A stretch of 64,000 bases of DNA from CADEDH01 sp039029735 (GCA_039029735.1 JBCCFL010000018.1:37277-101276); one strand, 5' to 3'. Numbered from the stretch's first letter, positions 7,458 to 16,252 are shown. Numbers and translations: made by a program. The notes: generated by a model from the letters alone, not told the origin.

Positions 7458-8489
7458 TCAGTCCAGGGTGACTATGCCCTCGGCGCATGTGAGTACACGT
7501 GCGCAGAGGGCCGTCACTCCCGGAGCAGCCAAGACCTGACCGTGCTCCACGCCATAGGGCCGATAGGCGGTGGAGGCCAGACCCACCACGAGCCCGTCAC
7601 CGGTCACCAACGGTCCACCCTCGAACAGTGCCCCCACCGCAGCCGTGTGCTGCAGCCCGGTGACGGCCTGGTCGATCAGCAGACCGGGCGACGCCGTGGC
7701 ACCCCGCCCGCCGACACCGCTCACGGCGAACACCGGGAGACCGACGCTGTTCACCTGGGCGTCGTCGTCGGCGAGATCCAGCGGTGGGATCACCTCTCCG
7801 ACGGTCACGATCGCCAGATCGTTCTGCACGTCCCACGCCCACAGCGACGCCGTGATCCGCTGCTCACCCTTCGACAACTCAATTGGTGGTGACGGCGTCA
7901 CGGTGGAGGCCTCGACGAGGTCGTAGCTGGTCACCAGGGCGGTGCCGCCCGAGTGCGGGGCCACTGCGAATGCTGATCCCACCACGGCCACGCCATCGCT
8001 GTCACGGGTTTCGAGGGTCCACACCGACCCGCCGACGATTCCTGGCAACGTCCGCACGCCCTGGGCTTCGGTGACCAGCTCGCCCAGCGGTGCCAGCTCG
8101 GCCCTGATGTCGGCGATCGAGTCGAGGCGGAGCTCGTCGAGCGAGGCAGTGGCGTCGGTGAACTGATCGTCGAAGGTCTCGACGAAGCGCGAAACGGCCT
8201 GTTCGTTCTGGGCCAGACGATTGTCGTAGTAGGCGTAGAACGCTGCACCGCTGAAGGCCGTACCGACCGCGAAAGCCAACAGCGTGAACGAGATGCCGAT
8301 CACCGTCCGGGGCAGAATCCGGTGGGCCACTTTGGGCCTTCCCGGGCTGACGGGAACGAACCCGCGTCGGCGCCACCGCCGCACGGCGAGGCTGCGGCGT
8401 ACCCGCCGCTGGGGCGCGACGAACGGGGCGACACCACCCTTGCGGCGAGCGAACGGCGAACGGAATGTGCGGACGAGCGCGGTCATCAT
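7458..8489 (-). CDS. Membrane-anchored trypsin-like protein with degenerate catalytic triad
   Basis: 343 residues. A long, very basic cytoplasmic N-terminus (to residue 60) is followed by one membrane helix (about 62-85), a helical linker with coiled-coil character (90-145) and a trypsin/HtrA-like domain. Compared with the family pattern, the histidine block reads LVTSYDLVEA (D190 in place of His), the aspartate block NDLAIVTV keeps D224, and the serine block reads GALFEGGPLV (E290 in place of Ser). It should therefore be proteolytically inactive and act by binding. Its start overlaps the stop codon of the class A PBP gene by four bases, so it is the last gene of that operon and may bind peptidoglycan synthase or peptide ligands outside the membrane. 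Confidence 0.75.
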   Translation of the reverse strand: MMTALVRTFRSPFARRKGGVAPFVAPQRRVRRSLAVRRWRRRGFVPVSPGRPKVAHRILPRTVIGISFTLLAFAVGTAFSGAAFYAYYDNRLAQNEQAVSRFVETFDDQFTDATASLDELRLDSIADIRAELAPLGELVTEAQGVRTLPGIVGGSVWTLETRDSDGVAVVGSAFAVAPHSGGTALVTSYDLVEASTVTPSPPIELSKGEQRITASLWAWDVQNDLAIVTVGEVIPPLDLADDDAQVNSVGLPVFAVSGVGGRGATASPGLLIDQAVTGLQHTAAVGALFEGGPLVTGDGLVVGLASTAYRPYGVEHGQVLAAPGVTALCARVLTCAEGIVTLD

Positions 8490-10804
8490 TGCTCCTGAGC
8501 GCTGGTCGAACCGGGGGGACCGGTCGTGGTGGGACTACCCGCGGCGGGATTCTGGCCGGCGGGCGGAGTGGACGAGGCCGACTGGCTACCGGTGACAGCG
8601 GCGCTGCTGCCCTCGGTCGGCTCCGGTTCGGGGAGAGCGATCGGCGGTTCGGGCTGCACCGGCTCAGGGAGGGCAGGCACGGCCGGTATGAGGCGAACTT
8701 CGCAGCTCTGGCCGTCGCAGTCCGAGGCCAACCCGCCGCGAGGCGAGCGCGGACCGGCAACGGTGATCTCCTCCTCCTGGTCGGCCACCACCGCGCGGCG
8801 ACGATCACCGTCGGACGACGTCTGGGATGGAGGCACGATCTCGGCCGGCTCGGGGAACGGCTCCACCGGCGTGCCAGCGGTGGCCGCCACCATGTACTGC
8901 TGCCAGGCGATCGCCGGATGCGACCCGCCGGTCACGTTGCCGACACCGTTGATGTTCTGCAGCGGCCGGAGCGCATCGGCGTGGCCCATCCACACTGCGG
9001 TCGAGACCGACGGGGTGTAGCCAACGAACCAGGCGGCACGATAACTCTGGCCGGTGCCGGTCTTGCCGGCCACGGGTCGATCGGTGAGCTGGGCCCGCTG
9101 GCCGGTGCCGCTCTCCACCACGCCGACCAGCACGTCGGTCACGTTGTCGGCCACGATCGGGTCCACCACCTGCTCGCCAGCCTGATTGGTGTTGTCGATC
9201 AACACGTTGCCGTCGGCGTCGATCACCCGCAGCACACCGGTGGGCGGCACCCGCTGGCCGCGATTCGCGAACGTGCCGTAGGCGGACGCCATCTCCAATG
9301 TGGAACTCTCGGCGGCGCCGAGGGCGAGCGAGGCCCCGTAGCCGGCATCGGGGTCGAGCCGATCCAGCCCGAGCCGGCGGGCGAACTCCACGGTGTCGGC
9401 CACCCCGACGTCGAGCACGAGCTGGGCGAACACCGTGTTGACCGACGCCCGCATCGCGTCGCGCAGGGTGATGCGACCGCGGTTGGCGTGGTCGTAGTTG
9501 GAGATCGTGCACTGGCCCGAGCATCCGGGGACGGTCCACGACGCCGGTGCGGCGTAGCGGGTGTCGGGATCCATGCCTTTCTCGAATGCCGCTGCCATGA
9601 CCAGCGGCTTGAACGAGCTACCAGGCTGAAATCCGGTGGAGCCACCGATCGCCAGGTTCACCTGGCTGCCCTCGTGATCACGACCGCCCACCATGGCCTT
9701 GACGTGCCCAGTGGACGGTTCCAGTGACACCAGGGCCATCTCCAGTGGATACTCGGTGCCCACCAGCCGCTCGGCCACCGACCGCTCGGCCACGGCCTGG
9801 AGGCTGGGGTCGATGGTGGTCTCGATCGTGAGGCCGCCGCGGTAGAGCAGGTCGGGCCCGAGCTGGTCGAGCAACTCGGCCTCCACCCAGTCGACGAAGA
9901 AGGGGTGGTCGATCGCCCCCTTGAGCGGGCGGGCAGCCAGCACTGTCACCGACGGGGACGGCTTGGCCCCCTGCTCGGGAAGCCATAGGTGCCGGGCCAT
10001 CTCCCGCTCGTAGTCGGCATCGTCCAGATAGCCCTGCTCCCGCATCGCCGTCAGTACCACTCGTCGGCGCTGTTCGGCGGCGTCGAGGTCGTTGCGGGGG
10101 GACAGCCGTGTGGGGGCTTGGATGATTCCGGCCAGCGTCGCCGCCTCCGAGACGTCGAGCTCACGAACGTCTTTGGCGAAATAGACCTCGGCGGCGGCAC
10201 CGATCCCATAGGCGCCCTCCCCGAAGTACGACGTGGTGAGGTAGCCGTGAAGGATCGCCGACTTCGTCGCCCGTTTCTCCAGTTCGACTGCGAGCAGCGC
10301 CTCGTTGAGCTTGCGCTCGAACGTACGCTCGTTGGTGAGATAGATGTTCTTGATGTACTGCTGGGTGATGGTGGAGCCGCCCTGCACCACCTGGCCGACC
10401 TCGAGGTTGATTCGAGCCGCGCGGCCGATGCCCTCGAAGTCAACGCCCTGGTGCTGCCAGAAGCGCTGATCCTCGATTGCGATCACCGCATCGCGCACCA
10501 CGTCGGGTATCTGGCTGAGCGGCACGTCGCTGGACCGGTCGAACCCCCGGAACACCGCGATCTGACGGCCCTGCGAGTCGAACACCTCGGACGGCACCGC
10601 GCTGATCTGGGGTCGTTCTTCGGGCAGGTCGGCGGTCGGCACCGGCACGTAGATCAAGGTTCCGACGGCCACGGCGGCCGCCACCGGGGGCGCGATCAAC
10701 CCCACCACGGCAACGGCCACGACGAGGCGGAGGCCACCGAGCACGAGAGCGTCGAGGCGCCCCGACCACCGATCGGCCAATCGACGCGGAGAGAGATCAG
10801 CCAT
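8486..10804 (-). CDS. Class A penicillin-binding protein (glycosyltransferase/transpeptidase)
   Basis: Bifunctional peptidoglycan synthase of 772 residues, polymerising lipid II and cross-linking stem peptides outside the membrane. One N-terminal membrane helix (about 25-53) precedes a GT51 domain with catalytic E111 in IEDQRFW and the QGGSTITQQ block. The transpeptidase domain has S396-x-x-K399 (SSFK), the SVN triad in RASVNTV and KTGTG. The last 100 residues are Pro/Glu/Ser/Thr-rich and end in a low-complexity tail. It sits between two membrane-anchored proteins with start/stop overlaps of 8 bases upstream and 4 downstream, so all three are probably made together. A PonA-like name would fit, but orthology cannot be settled here. 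Confidence 0.93.
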   Translation of the reverse strand: MADLSPRRLADRWSGRLDALVLGGLRLVVAVAVVGLIAPPVAAAVAVGTLIYVPVPTADLPEERPQISAVPSEVFDSQGRQIAVFRGFDRSSDVPLSQIPDVVRDAVIAIEDQRFWQHQGVDFEGIGRAARINLEVGQVVQGGSTITQQYIKNIYLTNERTFERKLNEALLAVELEKRATKSAILHGYLTTSYFGEGAYGIGAAAEVYFAKDVRELDVSEAATLAGIIQAPTRLSPRNDLDAAEQRRRVVLTAMREQGYLDDADYEREMARHLWLPEQGAKPSPSVTVLAARPLKGAIDHPFFVDWVEAELLDQLGPDLLYRGGLTIETTIDPSLQAVAERSVAERLVGTEYPLEMALVSLEPSTGHVKAMVGGRDHEGSQVNLAIGGSTGFQPGSSFKPLVMAAAFEKGMDPDTRYAAPASWTVPGCSGQCTISNYDHANRGRITLRDAMRASVNTVFAQLVLDVGVADTVEFARRLGLDRLDPDAGYGASLALGAAESSTLEMASAYGTFANRGQRVPPTGVLRVIDADGNVLIDNTNQAGEQVVDPIVADNVTDVLVGVVESGTGQRAQLTDRPVAGKTGTGQSYRAAWFVGYTPSVSTAVWMGHADALRPLQNINGVGNVTGGSHPAIAWQQYMVAATAGTPVEPFPEPAEIVPPSQTSSDGDRRRAVVADQEEEITVAGPRSPRGGLASDCDGQSCEVRLIPAVPALPEPVQPEPPIALPEPEPTEGSSAAVTGSQSASSTPPAGQNPAAGSPTTTGPPGSTSAQEQ

Positions 10805-11897
10805 CGCCGTCCTCGGTCGTCGTTGTCGATGTTGTCGACGTGGTGGAGGCTGTTGACGATGTGGTGGGGTTGACCACGGGCAGTGCCGTCGTGGACGGAA
10901 CCGTGAGCACGGCGCCGATCTGATGCACCGGCTCGGAGGCGGGGCCCGGTGCCGCGCCGGGCGAGCCCGACGCGTCGGTTCCGGTGTCGGGGTCGTCCGC
11001 AGCGTCGGCGGGCGCGGGGGCCGCGGGTGGCGGAGGCTTCAGGCATCCCGGCAGCGAGAAGGTGGCCTGGAGGTCGTCGATACGCACGACACCCGAGTTC
11101 GCGCCGACGCCCTCACACGAGAAGGTGAAGCGGGCAACGCCCTCGGCGTCAGTGGTCACGGTCGGCTCGGCCACCAACCCCGGCCCGGCCACAACGAGGG
11201 CAACCTCGCTGTTGCGCACGCCAACCACTTGCACCACGCCGTCGGCGCCGACGAACCGGCGGCTCACGGTCACAGCCACCACCGCACGACCGCCGAGCTG
11301 GACGTCGCCACGGTGGGTGAAGCTCAGGTCGGGCGTGGGGTCGATCGGCCCCACAGGAAGCGTGAGCTGGCGATCGGTGTCGTCGTTGACGAACAGCACC
11401 ATCGACTCGGCCATCGTGAGTTCGCCGTCCACCCAGGCCCGGACGCGGTACCGGCCGCCCACGATGCCACCGAGAGACCACGTGCCGTCGGGGTTCGTGT
11501 CGACGTCGAGATCGGCGATGCCCCGGTTCGAGTGCCGTTCGACCCGAACCGTGGCCCCAGCCACCGGCCCGTCGGGGCCCACGACGGTGCCAGCGAGGGA
11601 ACTCGTACCGCCGCGGATGCGAGCAGAGCCGGCGCCCAGGCCGGCGAGACTCTCCTGGGTGAGCATCGGATGGAGCGTGCGGGTGTCGACGGCTGGGTCG
11701 AGCGCGAACGGCGACGGCGGCACGACCGTGCGCTCGTGGTCGAGGCTCAGGCCTCGAAGCTGCACGGGCACGGGCTCGTGGTCGGTGCGATAGGCGGCGA
11801 GCACAGGTTCGTGGCGGGTCCAGACGTACGCGAGCGCGCCGAGCAGTGCCAGGGCGAGGGCGGGTTTGACCAGGCGCACGAAAGGCCAATCGGCCAC
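10797..11897 (-). CDS. Membrane-anchored carboxypeptidase-regulatory-like (Ig-fold) protein
   Basis: 366 residues. A membrane helix at about 10-25 (VKPALALALLGALAYVW) is followed by an extracellular region. Residues of about 100-180 match the carboxypeptidase regulatory-like beta-sandwich (LAGTVVGPDGPVAGATVRV, then a GRYRVRAWVDG strand). A second beta-rich domain with two cysteines (FSCEGVG, LPGCLKP) comes next. The last 85 residues are Pro/Ala/Asp and then Ser/Thr-rich, typical of a wall-spanning stalk. It is the first gene of the PBP operon and overlaps the PBP start by eight bases. A structural or PBP-regulating envelope role is inferred from this context only. Confidence 0.68.
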   Translation of the reverse strand: MADWPFVRLVKPALALALLGALAYVWTRHEPVLAAYRTDHEPVPVQLRGLSLDHERTVVPPSPFALDPAVDTRTLHPMLTQESLAGLGAGSARIRGGTSSLAGTVVGPDGPVAGATVRVERHSNRGIADLDVDTNPDGTWSLGGIVGGRYRVRAWVDGELTMAESMVLFVNDDTDRQLTLPVGPIDPTPDLSFTHRGDVQLGGRAVVAVTVSRRFVGADGVVQVVGVRNSEVALVVAGPGLVAEPTVTTDAEGVARFTFSCEGVGANSGVVRIDDLQATFSLPGCLKPPPPAAPAPADAADDPDTGTDASGSPGAAPGPASEPVHQIGAVLTVPSTTALPVVNPTTSSTASTTSTTSTTTTEDGDG

Positions 11898-11903
11898 AAC
11901 GGC

Positions 11904-11933
11904 AGAGAGCTGAGCCCAGGGGCTCAGCTCTCT
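11904..11933 (-). terminator. 14-bp perfect hairpin downstream of ferredoxin gene
   Basis: Arms 11904-11917 (AGAGAGCTGAGCCC) and 11920-11933 are exact complements with only two bases between them. The hairpin lies between the ferredoxin stop codon (11993) and the start of the PBP operon (11897). It probably ends the ferredoxin transcript. There is no T run on the minus-strand side. It could also be a regulatory palindrome for the PBP operon, whose start is 6 bases away. Confidence 0.6.
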
Positions 11934-11992
11934 GTGTCAGATCTTGTTGTTGGAGCGCCGGGCGAACCCGGCGCACACCCGATGTGGGGTGG

Positions 11993-12274
11993 TTACGAGG
12001 GAACCTCGATGAAGATGCACTCGCCGGGGCACTCTTCAGCCGATTCGATCACACGCTCGAGGGCGGCGTCGCCCTCGGGGATGCGGGCCATGCCCTCGGC
12101 GCCGGCGGGATTCGTCTCTCCGTCGAACAGCTTCTCGGCGCCGAAGTTCTCCGACGCTTCCTTCACGTAGTACAGCCCATCGTCCTTACCGAAGAAGACG
12201 TCGGGCGCGATCTCGGCGCAGAGACCGTCGCCGGTGCACAGGTCCTGATCGATCCAGACCTTCATACCGCTCAT
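11993..12274 (-). CDS. 3Fe-4S-type ferredoxin
   Basis: 93 residues. The cysteine pattern CTGDGLC near the N-terminus (only two cysteines where 4Fe-4S proteins have three) and ECPGEC near the C-terminus fit a single-cluster 3Fe-4S ferredoxin of the kind that feeds electrons to actinobacterial P450s. Between them is an insertion of about 40 residues, longer than the smallest family members. A second in-frame ATG three codons in is also possible. No reductase or P450 is adjacent; the only P450 in the window is 23 kb away at 35354. It is divergent from the S9 peptidase gene across a region rich in inverted repeats. Confidence 0.88.
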   Translation of the reverse strand: MSGMKVWIDQDLCTGDGLCAEIAPDVFFGKDDGLYYVKEASENFGAEKLFDGETNPAGAEGMARIPEGDAALERVIESAEECPGECIFIEVPS

Positions 12275-12300
12275 CGTGTCAGATCCTCTTCCTTGGTCGT

Positions 12301-12358
12301 CTCGGGTCTGGGTGGTTACCCGAGCAGGCTCCCAGTGCCGCCATATAGAACGGCACTG
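12301..12358. promoter_or_regulatory. Two inverted repeats with 10-base spacers in a divergent promoter region
   Basis: CTCGGGT (12301-12307) pairs with ACCCGAG (12318-12324), and CAGTGCCG (12333-12340) pairs with CGGCACTG (12351-12358). Both spacers are exactly ten bases, and the second holds the A/T-rich CCATATAGAA. The region lies between the divergent ferredoxin and S9 peptidase genes. Operator sites for one or two dimeric regulators are plausible. Confidence 0.45.
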
Positions 12359-12420
12359 TATGACTAGAGAGGATATCGGCGCTAACCGGGATTCCTGTGA
12401 GCGATCGGGAATGACCGCAC

Positions 12421-12426
12421 TACTGT
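12421..12426 (+). promoter_or_regulatory. Predicted -10 element, leaderless S9 peptidase gene
   Basis: TACTGT ends 7 bases before the GTG at 12434. No ribosome-binding site is visible before this start, consistent with a leaderless transcript. Confidence 0.5.
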
Positions 12427-12433
12427 CGACCTC

Positions 12434-14590
12434 GTGACTCCCGATGTCTCAACGCGGACCGAGGCCCTGGCCGACTTCCCCGCCCGCTACGCCCGGACGG
12501 CCCGGTTCTCCACCGGCGCCCCTCGCAATCTCACTGTGGTGGCCGGTGGCGCCATGGTGTTGTTCTGCCGAGCCGAGAGCGCGGATGACGCCGTGCTCGG
12601 GCTGTGGAGCCTGGACGTGGCCACCGGCGCCGAGCGGCTCGTGGTCGACCCCCGCTCGCTCGGCACCGACGATTCGTCGCTGCCCGCAGCGGAGCGGGCA
12701 CGACGGGAACGGGCGCGCGAGAGCGGATCCGGCATCGTCAGCTTCGCCACCGACCGGAGCGGCAGGCGGGCCTGTTTCGCGTTGGCCGGCTCGCTGTTCG
12801 TGGTCGATCTCGCCTCTGGCGACGTCACGGCACCAGAGGTGCCCGGCACCGTGTTCGACCCCCGGCTCGACCCCGCCGGGGAGCAGGTGGCCTATGTCGA
12901 CGGGGATCGGCTGCGGGTGATGGCCGTGGCAACCGACGGATCGATCACCGAGGTGCTGGTGGTGGAGGACACGTCACCCACCGTTGGCGTTGGCCGAGCC
13001 GACTTCGTCGCCGCCGAGGAGATGGGCCGGTCCCGAGGCTTCTGGTGGAGCCCTGACGGCACCCACCTCGCGGTCGCACGAGTTGACGAGAGCCCGGTAG
13101 ACGAGTGGTGGATCGCCGATCCAGCCCATCCCCACCGAGCCCCGAACCCCGTTCGCTACCCCGCGGCCGGCACTGCGAACGCCACCACCGCCCTCGAGGT
13201 CGTCGACGTTGCCAGCGGCGCCTCGGTGGCCGTGGCGTGGGACGACGACGGGCGCTTCGAGTACCTGGCCGATGTGGTGTGGCAGGCCGGCCATCCGCCG
13301 CTCGTGGTGCGTCAGACCCGCGATCAACGGCTCGTGTCAATGGCCGAGGTCGACACGGCCTCCGGGGCTGTCGCCGAGATACGGGCGATCTCCCACGACG
13401 TCTGGGTGGACCTCGTGGCCGGCACCCCTCGCTGGACATCGGCCGGCCTGGCCACGGTCGAACCGGTGGACGGCGAGCAGCGGCTCGTGGTGGATGGCGT
13501 GCCAACGGCATCGGGCAACGTGCGTTCGGTACTCGGAGTGACCAGCACCGGCGACGACACCGGTGACGCCCACGTGCTCGTGGCCGGGTGGGGCGAGCCC
13601 GATGAGGTGCACCTACGGCTCGTTCCCGTCGGCGCCGCGGCGTCGGCGCCGATTGCGGTGACCACCGAGCCCGGTGTGCACCACGGACAGGCCGCTGGTT
13701 CCACCCTGGTGGTGGTGCGGTCCTCGCCCGAGGAGCCAGGGGCCGAGGCCACGGTTCGCACCGTGGCCGACGGCGAACTCACCACGGTGGCCACAATCGC
13801 CGACCACAGCCCTGATCCCGGGTTCCGGGCCGACCCGTTCTTCGTGCGGCTCGGCGCCGACGAGCTCACCTCGGCGCTGTTCCTCCCCGCCGACCACGAC
13901 GGCGAACGGCCGCTCCCCGTGCTGCTCGACCCCTACGGAGGGCCCCACGCCCAGCGGGTGTTGAAGGCCCACAACCCTCACCTCGTGTCCCGCTGGCTCG
14001 CCGAGCAGGGCTACGCCGTACTCGTGACCGATGGCAGGGGCACCCCCGGGCGCGGGCCGGACTGGGAGCGGGCGGTGTGGGGCAACCTGGCCGATCCGGT
14101 ACTCGACGATCAGATCGCCGCGCTCGACGCCGTGCTCGACGCCCACCCGTTCCTCGATGCCGACCGGGTGGGGATCCGCGGGTGGTCCTTCGGCGGCTAC
14201 CTTGCTGCCCTCGCCGTGCTGCGCCGCCCCGACCGGGTGCATGCCGCGGTGGCCGGGGCGCCGGTGACCACGTGGCGCCTCTACGACACCCACTACACCG
14301 AGCGCTACCTCGGCCACCCCGCCACCGACACCCAGCACTACGACCAGAGCGACCTGTGGATCGAGGGCCAACCGGTCTCGCTGGACCGGCCCCTGCTGCT
14401 GATCCACGGCCTGGCCGACGACAACGTGGTGGCGGCCCACACCCTGCGGTTCAGCACCGAGCTGCTCGCGGCCGGCGCCACCCACGAGGTGCTCCCGCTG
14501 TCGGGGGTCACCCACATGACTCCCCAGGTGTCGGTGGCCGAGAACCTGCTGCGACTCCAGCTCGACTTCTTCACGCGGCACCTGTCGTGA
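12434..14590 (+). CDS. S9 family peptidase (dipeptidyl-peptidase IV / prolyl oligopeptidase type)
   Basis: 718 residues, no signal peptide, so cytosolic. The N-terminal 450 residues look like the DPP IV beta-propeller. The C-terminal 250 form an alpha/beta hydrolase with nucleophile Ser at about residue 585 in GWSFGGY, the acid Asp in GLADDNVV and His in GVTHMTP. These enzymes remove N-terminal dipeptides, usually with Pro or Ala second, or act as acylaminoacyl-peptidases. The gene starts without a ribosome-binding site, and its stop codon overlaps the GTG start of rsgA. Confidence 0.9.
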   Translation: MTPDVSTRTEALADFPARYARTARFSTGAPRNLTVVAGGAMVLFCRAESADDAVLGLWSLDVATGAERLVVDPRSLGTDDSSLPAAERARRERARESGSGIVSFATDRSGRRACFALAGSLFVVDLASGDVTAPEVPGTVFDPRLDPAGEQVAYVDGDRLRVMAVATDGSITEVLVVEDTSPTVGVGRADFVAAEEMGRSRGFWWSPDGTHLAVARVDESPVDEWWIADPAHPHRAPNPVRYPAAGTANATTALEVVDVASGASVAVAWDDDGRFEYLADVVWQAGHPPLVVRQTRDQRLVSMAEVDTASGAVAEIRAISHDVWVDLVAGTPRWTSAGLATVEPVDGEQRLVVDGVPTASGNVRSVLGVTSTGDDTGDAHVLVAGWGEPDEVHLRLVPVGAAASAPIAVTTEPGVHHGQAAGSTLVVVRSSPEEPGAEATVRTVADGELTTVATIADHSPDPGFRADPFFVRLGADELTSALFLPADHDGERPLPVLLDPYGGPHAQRVLKAHNPHLVSRWLAEQGYAVLVTDGRGTPGRGPDWERAVWGNLADPVLDDQIAALDAVLDAHPFLDADRVGIRGWSFGGYLAALAVLRRPDRVHAAVAGAPVTTWRLYDTHYTERYLGHPATDTQHYDQSDLWIEGQPVSLDRPLLLIHGLADDNVVAAHTLRFSTELLAAGATHEVLPLSGVTHMTPQVSVAENLLRLQLDFFTRHLS

Positions 14591-15729
14591 CAACGGGCGA
14601 ACTCGACGACCTCGCCCGGCTCACGCCCGACCTCGCCTCACTTGGTTGGACCGACGATCACCAGGCCTGGTTCGACGATCTCGAGCCCAACGACCCACCC
14701 CTCGTCCCCGCCCGGCTTGCCCGGGTGAGCCGCGGGTTCTCGCTCGCATTCACCGGCGGTGACGCCCAGCTCGTGGCGTCGGGCAGCACTCGGGCCGAGA
14801 TGGACATCGCCCCAGCCACCGGTGACTTCGTGGCCTTCCGCCCCGACGATGGCGACAGGCCGACACTGCACGCCATCGCCCCCCGGTCGAGCGCACTCAC
14901 CCGCCGCGCTGCGGGCCGTATCCCCGAGCCACAGGTCTTGGCGGCCAACGCCGAAACGGTGCTGGTGATGCATGGGCTCGACCGCGAGCTCAACGAACGC
15001 CGTATCGAACGACAGCTCGTGGTCACCTGGGACAGCGGCGCCGACCCGGTACTGGTGTTCACCAAGGCCGATCTCGTGGCCGATCCGAGCGCGGTGCTCG
15101 CCACCGCCAACCTCCTGGCGCCCGGGGTACCGGTGATCCTCGTGTCGAGCGTGGACAGCACCGGGCTCGACGCCATCGCCCAGGTATGCGGCCCCGGGGC
15201 AACGGTGGCGCTGCTGGGTCTGTCCGGCGTCGGCAAGTCAACGTTGGTGAATGCGTTGTCCGACGGCGAAGTGCAGCTCACGGGTGAGGTGCGGGCCGCC
15301 GACCGCCGAGGCCGCCACACCACGGTGACCCGAGAGCTGATCCCTCTGCCCTCGGGCGGCCTGATGCTCGACGCGCCAGGGATTCGCGAGATCGGCCTGT
15401 GGCAGGCCTATGACGGGTTGGCCCGTGCGTTCCCCGAGATCACCGAGGCCGAGACGCTGTGCCGGTTCGCCAACTGCACCCACGATCAGGAGCCCGGATG
15501 CGGCGTGCGGGCCGCGATCGCCGAGGGCAGGATCGACGAACGCCGTCTCGCCCACTGGCGAGACCTGCACGCCGAGCTCGCACTGCAGGAGGAGCAGCTG
15601 GAAGAGTACGCAAAGCGGGCCGAATCGCGGAGCAAGGCCGACGCCGACGACGTGCGGGACGGCGCCCGATCGAACCGTCGGGCCCGCACCCAGGGGCGGG
15701 GGCGCAACAAGCGGAACCGTCGACGCTGA
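14587..15729 (+). CDS. rsgA: Ribosome small-subunit-dependent GTPase A
   Basis: 380 residues. Circularly permuted GTPase that checks late assembly of the 30S subunit. The motif order shows the permutation: G4 (TKAD) comes before G1 (GLSGVGKST) and G3 (DAPG). The C-terminal zinc knuckle is present as CRFANCTHDQEPGC (Cys, Cys, His, Cys), and the protein ends in a very basic RNA-binding tail (RGRNKRNRRR). The N-terminal OB domain is recognisable but divergent. The start is the GTG overlapping the stop codon of the peptidase gene (GTGA). The reading frame remains open much further upstream inside that gene, but that is an artefact of base composition. Confidence 0.93.
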   Translation: MTTGELDDLARLTPDLASLGWTDDHQAWFDDLEPNDPPLVPARLARVSRGFSLAFTGGDAQLVASGSTRAEMDIAPATGDFVAFRPDDGDRPTLHAIAPRSSALTRRAAGRIPEPQVLAANAETVLVMHGLDRELNERRIERQLVVTWDSGADPVLVFTKADLVADPSAVLATANLLAPGVPVILVSSVDSTGLDAIAQVCGPGATVALLGLSGVGKSTLVNALSDGEVQLTGEVRAADRRGRHTTVTRELIPLPSGGLMLDAPGIREIGLWQAYDGLARAFPEITEAETLCRFANCTHDQEPGCGVRAAIAEGRIDERRLAHWRDLHAELALQEEQLEEYAKRAESRSKADADDVRDGARSNRRARTQGRGRNKRNRRR

Positions 15730-15755
15730 GCTGCCCTCCGCCGCCCACGGGCAGC
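15730..15755 (+). terminator. Hairpin after rsgA
   Basis: GCTGCCC (15730-15736) pairs with GGGCAGC (15749-15755) around a 12-base loop, directly after the rsgA stop codon. The stem is GC-rich and there is no T run. A modest terminator candidate. Confidence 0.4.
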
Positions 15756-15826
15756 GGTCGGCAATACTCGATGTGACGACGAGCCGCCCTGGCCCGTCGA
15801 TCACGGTCCGAGTCAGGAGGTTCCCC

Positions 15827-16252
15827 GTGGCCCGTACCCGCATTGCCCTGACGGTTGCGGCGCTTGCGCTCATCGTCGCCGCCTGCGGTCGTACCGCGCC
15901 CGACGACGCCCTCGACGACCTCGGATCCGATCCCGATATCGCCGGGGTGTCGATCACCAGCCCCGACGCTGTGGTCACCACGGTTCCCCTGGCCGAGGGC
16001 GAAACCACCACCACGACGGCCCCCATTGCGCCCGAGGAGATCCTCTACACCGTGCAGCCGGGCGACACGTTGTCGGTGATCGCCGACCGCTACAACGTGA
16101 CCACAGACGATCTGGCCGCATACAACGGCATAACCGACGCAAACGACATCTCGCCTGGGCTCGAAATCGCCATTCCGCCCCAGCCCGCCCCCGTCGAGGT
16201 CGACGTGGCGGATCCCGACGCAGCCGAGGGCGAGTCGACGGAGTCCGGCTGA
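15827..16252 (+). CDS. LysM-domain lipoprotein
   Basis: 141 residues. A signal peptide with lipobox LIVAAC puts the mature N-terminal Cys at residue 20, so the protein is a membrane-anchored lipoprotein. A low-complexity Asp/Thr-rich linker leads to one LysM domain (YTVQPGDTLSVIADRYNV, then SPGLEIAIP) that should bind peptidoglycan. The tail is acidic and Pro-rich. The GTG start is fixed by a textbook ribosome-binding site (AGGAGG at 15815-15820, 6 bases before). Its stop codon overlaps the ATG of the next gene by one base. Confidence 0.85.
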   Translation: MARTRIALTVAALALIVAACGRTAPDDALDDLGSDPDIAGVSITSPDAVVTTVPLAEGETTTTTAPIAPEEILYTVQPGDTLSVIADRYNVTTDDLAAYNGITDANDISPGLEIAIPPQPAPVEVDVADPDAAEGESTESG

